NCBI GenBank assembly: GCA_938003665.1
Contig: CALKYI010000209.1
Location: forward strand, 1-12,229
Direction: 5' to 3'
DNA from: an uncultured Flavobacteriales bacterium
Lineage (GTDB): Bacteria > Bacteroidota > Bacteroidia > Flavobacteriales_D > Sanyastnellaceae
DNA: 12,229 bases
In this document: piece after piece, positions 1-6,409 of the stretch
How positions within the stretch are numbered: the stretch's first letter is position 1
Layout of the letters: every line of letters begins with the position of its first letter
Notes under the pieces: model-generated
Database searches by the model: none
The model's input: the letters and a program-made list of their open reading frames with translations, nothing else
What the model was told of the DNA's origin: nothing
Made by a program: the position numbers and the translations under genes

Positions 1-27
1 TAACCGAGCGCAGCAAACCGCAAAACC
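1..27 (+). other. nusA 5' leader; possible stop codon of an upstream rimP
   Basis: The window opens with TAA followed by 24 bases before the nusA start. In Bacteroidota and most other bacteria rimP lies directly upstream of nusA, so this TAA may be the rimP stop codon. Only three bases are visible, so the frame and the identity of the gene cannot be tested here. The leader is A- and C-rich and lacks a clear Shine-Dalgarno sequence. Confidence 0.3.
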
Positions 28-1263
28 ATGACACAGCTGAATTTGGTGGATTCCTTTAAGGAGTTCAAGGAGTTTAAAAACATCGACCGCGAGGTCATGA
101 TGGGCATTTTGGAAGACGTATTCCGAGCCATGATTCTCAAGAAGTACGGAGACGACTCCAACTTCGATATCATCATCAACCCAGAAAAGGGGGATTTGGA
201 GATCTGGCGCAACCGCACCATCGTCGCCGACGGCGAAGTGGAAGACGAGAACGAAGAAATCGCCTTGTCGGAGGCCTTGAAAATTGAGGATGACTTCGAA
301 GAAGGCGAAGAAGTTTCGGAGGAGATCAAATTGGAATCCTTCGGTCGCCGCAATGTCTTGTCCTTGCGCCAAAACCTCGCCGGCCGCATCATGGACCTCG
401 AGAAAGACGCCATCTACCAGAAATACAAGGAGCGCGTAGGTGAAGTGGTTTCCGCAGAAGTGTACCAAATCTGGAAGCGCGAAATCCTCCTCGTTGACGA
501 CGAAGACAACGAAGTCGTGATGCCGCGAGAAAATCAAATCCCCGGTGACTTCTTCAAGAAGGGCGACACCATCCGTGCGGTGGTTTCAGCGGTGGAAATG
601 AAGAACAACAACCCGCGCATCGTTTTGTCGCGCACGGCCCCTGAATTCTTGGAGCGCTTGTTCGAGCAGGAAGTTCCTGAGATTTACGACGGCTTGATCA
701 CCATCAAGCGCGTGGTACGTGCACCGGGTGAGCGTGCTAAAGTCGCGGTGGAATCCTATGACGAGCGCGTCGATCCGGTCGGCGCATGCGTTGGTATGAA
801 AGGCTCACGCATCCACAGCATCGTGCGCGAGTTGAAGAACGAAAACATTGACGTCATCAACTTCACCGAAAACGAGCAGCTGCTCGTGACGCGTGCCCTC
901 AGCCCGGCGAAGATCACCACGATCGAACTCAATGAAGAAACGCGCGAAGCGAAGGTCTTCCTCAAGGCCGACCAGGTCAGCTTGGCCATCGGTAAAGGTG
1001 GCAACAACATCAAGTTGGCCGGATTGCTGACGAACTATGAAATCGACGTATACCGCGACGAAGAAGACGGAGTGGATGACGTGGAATTGAAAGAGTTCTC
1101 TGATGAAATCGATGCGTGGATTCTTGACGAGTTCATCAAAATCGGGTTGGAAACAGCCCGTTCGGTGTTGAACCGTGATGAGGATTTCTTGGTGAACCGC
1201 ACCGACCTCGAATTGGAAACGATTCGTGAGGTTGTCAAAATCCTCAAGGACGAATTGTCGTAA
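28..1263 (+). CDS. nusA: Transcription termination/antitermination factor NusA
   Basis: NusA binds RNA polymerase and nascent RNA, and modulates pausing, termination and antitermination in the cytoplasm. The 411-residue product has the standard order: an N-terminal RNAP-binding domain (about 1-130) with an acidic stretch at 70-100, an S1 RNA-binding domain (about 136-201), and two KH domains. KH1 carries the family signature around VGACVGMKGSRI (GMKG at 256-259); KH2 has GKGG at 322-325. The C-terminal part (about 355-411) is a short helical region resembling a degenerate helix-hairpin-helix. The two acidic repeats of E. coli NusA are absent, as is usual in this phylum. The ATG lies 25 bases after a TAA that may end rimP. 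infB follows 60 bases downstream on the same strand, the classic operon order. Nothing in it looks broken. Confidence 0.97.
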   Translation: MTQLNLVDSFKEFKEFKNIDREVMMGILEDVFRAMILKKYGDDSNFDIIINPEKGDLEIWRNRTIVADGEVEDENEEIALSEALKIEDDFEEGEEVSEEIKLESFGRRNVLSLRQNLAGRIMDLEKDAIYQKYKERVGEVVSAEVYQIWKREILLVDDEDNEVVMPRENQIPGDFFKKGDTIRAVVSAVEMKNNNPRIVLSRTAPEFLERLFEQEVPEIYDGLITIKRVVRAPGERAKVAVESYDERVDPVGACVGMKGSRIHSIVRELKNENIDVINFTENEQLLVTRALSPAKITTIELNEETREAKVFLKADQVSLAIGKGGNNIKLAGLLTNYEIDVYRDEEDGVDDVELKEFSDEIDAWILDEFIKIGLETARSVLNRDEDFLVNRTDLELETIREVVKILKDELS

Positions 1264-1323
1264 ACCGCGCATTCAAGTCCCTTTTCCCGTTTAAATTCGC
1301 AACACTAACGCCCAAAAACGCCT

Positions 1324-4095
1324 ATGGCTGACGCTAACAAACCCGTACGACTGAATAAAATCGCCCGAGAGTTCAACTTGGGCATCCAGACCATTGTGGA
1401 TTTTTTGGCCAGCAAGGGCATGGAAGTGGACGCGAAGCCGAACACCAAGATCGATGCAGAGGCGTATGCATTGATCCGATCCAATTTCCAGGATGAAAAA
1501 GCGGCAAAGGAAAAGGCAGTGAGCTCGGCGAACCGCGCAGTGGTGGACCGCGAAAGCGTAACCCTGGCGTCGGCGCGCAAGACTGCTGCACCGCAGGAAG
1601 AGGCGGAAGTGGAAATTGACCTTTCAATTTTCCAGAAGAGCCAGCAGCAACCTGAAGTGGAGCGCATTGAGCCCGAAGCTCCGGCTGAAGCGGCTCCTGC
1701 ACCGGAAGAAAAGGCGGCAGAAGCACCGGCCGCGCCTGAATCCGATACGGCAAGCCCGGTCAAGGTCCTCGGCAAGGTTGATTTGGACGCGGTAGCCAAA
1801 AAGCCCAAGGCGAAGACCAAAGCGGAGAAGGAGGCAGAGAAAGAGAAGCTCGCCCAGAAGTCGGTTGAAATTGCCAAGAAGGAAGCGGCGGCGCAAGCGG
1901 CGGAGAAAGCCGCAGCCGAGAAGGCAGCTGCAGAAGAAAAAGCAGCCAAGCCTGAGGCTCCGAAGGTGGAAAAGCTAGAGACTAAGATTGAAAAGCTCTC
2001 CGGTCCGACCGTTGTAGGTAAGATTGAGCTGCCCGTTGAGAAGAAGAAGACGGCTGCAGACAAATCAGACGATAACAAGCGCAAGCGCAAGCGCATCACG
2101 AAAGTCGACGTCGAACGCCAAGCCCGCACGGCGGGAGGGCAACGCGGCGATCGAGGCCGCGGGAGGCGCAATGAGCCCAAGAAGGAAGTCAGCCAAGCGG
2201 ACATCCAGAAAGAAATCAAGGAAACGCTCGCACGCTTGAGCGGAGGCAAGAAGTCCAACGCAGCCAAGATGCGCCGGGCCAAGCGAAGTGCCGTTGCAGA
2301 ACGTGCGGAACAGGAATTGCAACGCCAGCAGGAAGAAGCGATGACGCTTCAGTTGACGGAATTTGTAACCGTCGCGGAATTGGCGAACATGATGAACGCC
2401 AACGTCAACGAGGTCATCTCGGCCTGTATGACCTTGGGCATCATGGTGTCCATCAACCAACGCTTGGACTCAGAGACCATCACCATCATCGCAGAAGAAT
2501 TCGGCTACGAAGCCAACTTCGTCAGTGCTGAGGTACAAGAGGCCATCGAAGTTGAAGAGGACAGCGAAGAGGATTTGACGCCTCGTCCACCGATTGTTAC
2601 GGTCATGGGACACGTTGACCACGGGAAAACGTCCCTGCTGGACTTCATCCGCAATGCCAATGTTATCGCCGGTGAGGCGGGTGGAATCACCCAGCACATT
2701 GGTGCTTACCACGTGACCCTGCCTCAAGGCGGTCAAATGACCTTCCTCGATACACCAGGCCACGAAGCCTTTACGGCGATGCGTGCGCGTGGTGCACAGG
2801 TCACCGACATCGCGATCATTGTGGTAGCGGCCGACGACGCGGTCATGCCGCAAACAAAAGAAGCCATCAACCACGCGCAAGCAGCAGGCATCCCCATGGT
2901 CATCGCCATCAATAAGATGGACCGACCGGAAGCCAATGCCGATAAAATCCGCCAGGAGCTGTCGGAAATGAACGTGTTGGTGGAAGAGTGGGGCGGCAAA
3001 TTCCAGAGCCAAGAGATTTCGGCCAAGAATGGCACGAACATCGAGGAGCTGCTCGAAAAGGTGCTGCTGGAAGCAGAAATGCTCGACTTGAAAGCCAATC
3101 CGGGCAAGCGCGCCATCGGTACGGTGGTCGAAAGCTCATTGGACAAAGGCCGCGGGTACGTAACGAACCTGCTGGTGGAAGGCGGAACCATGCGCATCGG
3201 GGATGCGGTTTTGGCGGGCCAATTCAGCGGCAAGGTCAAGGCCATGTTCAACGAACGTGGAGCCCGCGTCGATGAGGCCGGACCATCGGTCCCTGTATCC
3301 ATCTTGGGCTTTGACGGCGCTCCGAATGCAGGCGATAAATTCCACGTCTTCGAAGACGAGCGCGAAGCGCGCAACATTGCGGTCAAGCGTCAACAATTGC
3401 AGCGCGAACAAGGCGTTCGTTCGCAACGTTCTGTAACGCTTGAAGAGTTGGGACGCCGCATCGCGGTCGGAGAATTCAAGGAGTTGAACTTGATTGTCAA
3501 GGGCGACGTGGACGGCTCCATCGAGGCATTGAGCGATTCGCTCCAAAAGCTCTCCACGGAGAAGGTTCAGGTGAACATCATCCACAAGGCCGTGGGTCAG
3601 GTTTCTGAATCGGACATCTTGCTCGCCTCGGCTTCATCCGCCATCATCATCGGCTTCCAGGTTCGCCCGAGTGGCGCAGCGCGTCGATTGGCTGAGAAGG
3701 AAGGCGTACAGATCAAGTTGTACTCGGTGATCTACAAGGCCATCGAAGAGATGAAGGATGCTATGGAAGGCTTGCTTTCAGCGAAAATTGAAGAAAACGT
3801 GGTGGGCTCTGCCGAAATCCGCGAGACGTTCAAGATTTCGAAAGTTGGCACAATCGCCGGTTGCTTCGTCATCGATGGCAACATCAAGCGCAACAACAAG
3901 GTGCGCGTCATCCGCGAAGGCGTCGTGGTCTACACGGGAACCTTGGGGTCCCTCAAGCGCTTCAAGGACGATGTCAAAGAAGTCGCCAAAGGCTTCGAAT
4001 GTGGCTTGAACATTGACCGCTTCAACGACATCAAGGTTGGCGACGTCGTCGAGGCGTACGAAGAAGTGGAAGTCAAGCAGACCCTCGAGGATTAA
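1324..4095 (+). CDS. infB: Translation initiation factor IF-2
   Basis: IF-2 is the GTPase that brings initiator fMet-tRNA to the 30S subunit and promotes subunit joining. The 923-residue protein starts with an IF2_N-type domain (about 1-57). A long low-complexity Ala/Glu/Lys linker (about 100-240) follows, likely helical or extended. Next comes a basic patch with KRKRKR at 252-257 and a Gly/Arg-rich stretch, then a second IF2_N-like domain (about 340-400). The GTPase domain has G1 GHVDHGKT at 429-436, G2 around GGITQHIGAYH, G3 DTPGHEA at 476-482, G4 NKMD at 530-533 and G5 SAK at 566-568. Domains II, III and the tRNA-binding C-terminal domain complete it to residue 923. It follows nusA on the same strand. 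Its stop codon lies 9 bases from the stop of the opposing SPOR gene, so transcription from the two sides must end or overlap there. All catalytic motifs are intact. Confidence 0.98.
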   Translation: MADANKPVRLNKIAREFNLGIQTIVDFLASKGMEVDAKPNTKIDAEAYALIRSNFQDEKAAKEKAVSSANRAVVDRESVTLASARKTAAPQEEAEVEIDLSIFQKSQQQPEVERIEPEAPAEAAPAPEEKAAEAPAAPESDTASPVKVLGKVDLDAVAKKPKAKTKAEKEAEKEKLAQKSVEIAKKEAAAQAAEKAAAEKAAAEEKAAKPEAPKVEKLETKIEKLSGPTVVGKIELPVEKKKTAADKSDDNKRKRKRITKVDVERQARTAGGQRGDRGRGRRNEPKKEVSQADIQKEIKETLARLSGGKKSNAAKMRRAKRSAVAERAEQELQRQQEEAMTLQLTEFVTVAELANMMNANVNEVISACMTLGIMVSINQRLDSETITIIAEEFGYEANFVSAEVQEAIEVEEDSEEDLTPRPPIVTVMGHVDHGKTSLLDFIRNANVIAGEAGGITQHIGAYHVTLPQGGQMTFLDTPGHEAFTAMRARGAQVTDIAIIVVAADDAVMPQTKEAINHAQAAGIPMVIAINKMDRPEANADKIRQELSEMNVLVEEWGGKFQSQEISAKNGTNIEELLEKVLLEAEMLDLKANPGKRAIGTVVESSLDKGRGYVTNLLVEGGTMRIGDAVLAGQFSGKVKAMFNERGARVDEAGPSVPVSILGFDGAPNAGDKFHVFEDEREARNIAVKRQQLQREQGVRSQRSVTLEELGRRIAVGEFKELNLIVKGDVDGSIEALSDSLQKLSTEKVQVNIIHKAVGQVSESDILLASASSAIIIGFQVRPSGAARRLAEKEGVQIKLYSVIYKAIEEMKDAMEGLLSAKIEENVVGSAEIRETFKISKVGTIAGCFVIDGNIKRNNKVRVIREGVVVYTGTLGSLKRFKDDVKEVAKGFECGLNIDRFNDIKVGDVVEAYEEVEVKQTLED
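2077..2094 (+). repeat. Three tandem copies of AAGCGC within infB
   Basis: AAGCGC occurs three times head to tail, in frame, and encodes KRKRKR (residues 252-257 of IF-2) in the basic linker before the second N-domain. Identical codons in each unit suggest either local slippage or simple codon bias. A role in RNA or ribosome contact is possible but unproven. Confidence 0.6.
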
Positions 4096-4104
4096 CCTCG
4101 CGCT

Positions 4105-4758
4105 TCAAGGTTCATTGTTCCCACCGGTCCTGAGGACAGGCAGGTTGATGTCCATGGGGATGACAATGGCCATCGGAAAGGCATTGGTCCACTCATCCTG
4201 TGCTTTTTGCGCTTCCCAACGGGTTCTGAAGTCACCAATGGTGACGCGGTAGTTTGGCGGCATGGACGAGAGGTAAACAGGCCATTCGCCATTGGTTTTA
4301 CGCGCTTGCGCACGGACCTCGCGTGCTGATTGCAACGACCCGGAGAAAATTTGGACACGAAAACCCCGCAGGGCGTGCTCCTCGGCGTGCCATGCTGAAT
4401 CGAGGGATGCGATGCGCTCATCGAATTGCTCCAGGACGCTGCCCACCGGTCGCACTTCGATCACCGATTCTGGTTCAGTTGCGGATGGGGCTTCTGGATC
4501 ATCCGTTGCGGGGGCTTCCCAAATCATAACGCCCGGGGCTTCTGGTTCAGGTTGTTCAGCAGCAGTCGAGTCACACATACTCTTTTGCGTGCCCTTGAAG
4601 AGGCCTTTCCACCAACCGGCATCCCCTTGTGCGCTGCACGAAGTTGACGCACCCAGAAACAAGAGGGTGATAGTGCAAATGGATACGCTTGAGGAGGATA
4701 AAGAGACGGATTGCATCGTCATGTGGGCGAATTTAATGCGGGCGCTCAATGCGTTCAT
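4105..4758 (-). CDS. Exported SPOR-domain protein
   Basis: The 217-residue product has a positively charged N-terminus (R7, K9), a hydrophobic core at about 25-37 and a small-residue stretch ending at C41-S-A-Q-G. It is therefore probably exported; C41 might be a lipidation site, but the -3 residue is Ser, so the lipobox is weak. A linker rich in Pro, Glu and Ala (about 62-105) leads to a C-terminal SPOR domain (about 132-206) with GFRVQIFSGS near its start and PPNYRVTIGDFRTR later. SPOR domains bind denuded glycan strands of septal peptidoglycan, so a cell-envelope role is likely; the specific function is unknown. I kept the 4758 ATG because it supplies the basic n-region; ATGs at 4722 and 4716 are alternatives. 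The gene converges on infB and diverges from actA. A SPOR gene between infB and cytochrome genes is, as I recall, common in Flavobacteriia. Confidence 0.85.
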   Translation of the reverse strand: MNALSARIKFAHMTMQSVSLSSSSVSICTITLLFLGASTSCSAQGDAGWWKGLFKGTQKSMCDSTAAEQPEPEAPGVMIWEAPATDDPEAPSATEPESVIEVRPVGSVLEQFDERIASLDSAWHAEEHALRGFRVQIFSGSLQSAREVRAQARKTNGEWPVYLSSMPPNYRVTIGDFRTRWEAQKAQDEWTNAFPMAIVIPMDINLPVLRTGGNNEP

Positions 4759-4772
4759 GCCCTTTTGTCTGA

Positions 4773-4780
4773 AAAAGGTA
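4773..4780 (-). promoter_or_regulatory. Possible -7 element of the SPOR gene promoter
   Basis: Read on the minus strand this is TACCTTTT, matching TAnnTTT of the Bacteroidota -7 consensus (TAnnTTTG) except for its last base. It lies 14 bases before the SPOR start codon, giving a very short leader. I do not see a matching -33 TTG at the usual spacing, so this is weak. Confidence 0.2.
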
Positions 4781-4860
4781 AAAATTTCTCGCGCCCCTGA
4801 AACGACCGGATTTCACACGAAATCAACCAGATATGAACGTAAAATGATTCCTGATAACAG

Positions 4861-4905
4861 TTGAAGGGGAGATTGGTTCATTTCGACCCCTTTTTGTGGC
4901 TTCAA
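4861..4905. repeat. Imperfect inverted repeat / potential hairpin upstream of actA
   Basis: TTGAAG at 4861-4866 is the exact reverse complement of CTTCAA at 4900-4905. Inside, AAGGGG at 4864-4869 can instead pair with CCCCTT at 4887-4892, followed by further Ts and a G (4893-4896). The two pairings overlap and exclude each other. The inner one has a terminator-like shape on the plus strand, with a 17-base loop. It could be a regulator site, a weak terminator protecting act from upstream antisense transcription, or chance. Confidence 0.35.
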
Positions 4906-4910
4906 TTGTG

Positions 4911-4918
4911 TAATTTTA
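4911..4918 (+). promoter_or_regulatory. Possible -7 element of the act operon promoter
   Basis: TAATTTTA matches TAnnTTT of the Bacteroidota primary sigma -7 consensus, with A instead of the final G. The nearest upstream TTG (4894-4896) is only 14 bases away, shorter than the usual spacing of about 17-23, so the -33 partner is doubtful. A start near 4925 would place transcription just before the candidate actA start codons. Confidence 0.25.
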
Positions 4919-4946
4919 CGCGCGAAAAAGCGTGATTTTCCTTGCA

Positions 4947-6371
4947 ATGCGAAAATTTAACCCAATGAGAGCTTTACCGGGATTCAAAGCCCCCAAAACC
5001 TTCCTTTCGGCATGCGTAATGTTGGCGTCTTTGACCGCGACCGCGGGTGTATGGGACGAAGGCGACATTGAAGCGGGTCAAGCCCTGTTCAATGCGAACT
5101 GCGCCTCCTGCCACAAGGTAACCAACGAAGTGCTCGCTGCCCCTGGCCTGGCGGGCATTGCCGATCGCTGGGGAGCCAGTGAAGAATTGCTGGTCAAGTG
5201 GATCCAGAACCCGCAGGGTGCTGCAGAGTCCGGTGATGGCTACATCAAATCCCTCGTTGATCGGTATGTTCCGACTTACGGTTGGATGACCGCCCAAGCG
5301 GTGTCAGAAGACGACATCAAAAACATCATGGCGTACGTCCAGAACCCACCTGACGCCGCTCCTGTGGCTGACACCGGTTCGGACTGTGTCACAGTGGACG
5401 AGCTGCCCATCGAGGAGGCTAGCAATGACAGCGGCGTATGGTTTGTCCTGTTGTTGGTGATGTTCTTGATCATTGCGATGGCTGCGGCAGGTGTGAACCG
5501 GTCGTTGACCAACGCAAGCCGCGAACGCGATGGAGAAGAGCTGCTTGGCGATCTGCCGTACAGCGAGCGAGTGAAGGTTTGGATGTGGGAAAACCGCGTG
5601 GCGGTTTCACTGGTCGGGGTGTTCTTCGTCGCGTACGGAGCGGTACTCGGCTACCAAGGGTTGATGCGCGTAGGCGTGGTTGAGGGCTACAAACCCAACC
5701 AGCCAATCAAGTTCATCCACAGCGTGCACGTCTGTGAGAATGAAGTGGACTGCAAATACTGCCACCACAGCGCATACGAATCGAAGCATGCAGGAATCCC
5801 TTCCACCAACGTGTGCATGAACTGCCACAAGGCGGTGAAGAAAGGCCGTCGCTACGGCGAGACGGAGATTGCCAAGATTTATGATGCCATTGGTTTTGAT
5901 CCGGAATCAGGCACCTACGTGGACGGCGATGGCAACAACGGCTACACCTCTCCACAGGACACCTACAACGGTGAACCCATTCGTTGGAACAAGGTGCACA
6001 ACTTACCTGACCACGTGTACTTCAGCCACCAACAGCACGTAGTAGTGGGCGGACTTCAGTGCCAGAACTGCCACGGAGACGTTGAAACGTACACCGTGGG
6101 ACGTGTGGCGAACGTGGACGACATCAACCTCCTGGTGGACAAGTACCCCGGACTGATTGAATTGTCGAAGCCCACCCTCACCATGGGCTGGTGCATCGAA
6201 TGCCACAACAAAGCAGAAATTGACCTGGCGAGCAGCGGGTACTATGAGGATATTCACGCCCGCTTGAAGGATCACCTTCGCGGCAACGAAGAGCTCCGCA
6301 AGTACATGGAGGATGATAAAATCACGGTCAAGGAACTCGGCGGATGGGAATGCGCCAAGTGCCACTATTAA
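4947..6371 (+). CDS. actA: ACIII subunit ActA: monoheme module fused to pentaheme cytochrome c
   Basis: ActA carries the c-type hemes that take electrons from the FeS subunit ActB on the periplasmic side of alternative complex III. Counting from ATG 4947 (474 residues), a signal-like segment (about 17-34) precedes a small monoheme domain with CASCH at 52-56. Two transmembrane helices follow (about 163-185 and 218-238). The C-terminal multiheme domain has CxxCH at 269, 290, 372, 416 and 469; the last motif ends one residue before the stop. Many extra His residues, for example around 340-360, can act as distal ligands. The start is uncertain: GTG 4932, ATG 4947 and ATG 4965 are in frame and all leave a usable signal peptide; 4965 has an A-rich upstream stretch. 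It is the first gene of the act operon, 38 bases before actB. Confidence 0.93.
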   Translation: MRKFNPMRALPGFKAPKTFLSACVMLASLTATAGVWDEGDIEAGQALFNANCASCHKVTNEVLAAPGLAGIADRWGASEELLVKWIQNPQGAAESGDGYIKSLVDRYVPTYGWMTAQAVSEDDIKNIMAYVQNPPDAAPVADTGSDCVTVDELPIEEASNDSGVWFVLLLVMFLIIAMAAAGVNRSLTNASRERDGEELLGDLPYSERVKVWMWENRVAVSLVGVFFVAYGAVLGYQGLMRVGVVEGYKPNQPIKFIHSVHVCENEVDCKYCHHSAYESKHAGIPSTNVCMNCHKAVKKGRRYGETEIAKIYDAIGFDPESGTYVDGDGNNGYTSPQDTYNGEPIRWNKVHNLPDHVYFSHQQHVVVGGLQCQNCHGDVETYTVGRVANVDDINLLVDKYPGLIELSKPTLTMGWCIECHNKAEIDLASSGYYEDIHARLKDHLRGNEELRKYMEDDKITVKELGGWECAKCHY

Positions 6372-6382
6372 TAAGTAAGTAA
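6369..6382 (+). other. Stop codons in all three frames between actA and actB
   Basis: The actA stop TAA is followed by TAAGTAAGTAA. TAA codons at 6369, 6372, 6376 and 6380 cover all three forward frames (6369 and 6372 share the actA frame). Any ribosome leaving actA, even after slipping, would terminate before the actB start at 6410. This may be chance or may secure separation of the two subunits. Confidence 0.6.
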
Positions 6383-6409
6383 TCGCGAACCCCTTATCGC
6401 AACAGCGAC

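Larger units (their letters stand above)
4759..4946. other. Divergent intergenic region between the SPOR gene and actA
   Basis: This 188-base region separates two divergent genes, so it should carry promoters for both. It is more AT-rich than the flanking genes. It contains a dyad at 4861-4905 and weak Bacteroidota-type -7 matches on each strand. No small open reading frame or RNA gene is convincing. Confidence 0.6.

Noticed and set aside
1305..2282. Long minus-strand open frame (325 codons) opposite the start of infB
   Set aside because: It lies antisense to the Ala/Glu/Lys-rich linker. Its translation is a Ser/Ala/Phe-rich low-complexity product, as expected from reading GCN, GAR and AAG codons backwards. 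No domain is recognisable.
4126..4140. Small palindrome GTCCTGAGGAC near the end of the SPOR gene, considered as a bidirectional terminator
   Set aside because: The stem is only 4 base pairs, there is no T run on either side, and it lies inside the SPOR coding sequence.
4292..4864. Plus-strand open frame of 190 codons opposite the SPOR gene
   Set aside because: The minus-strand product has a signal segment and a clear SPOR domain, while the plus-strand product shows no family features and runs into the intergenic region.
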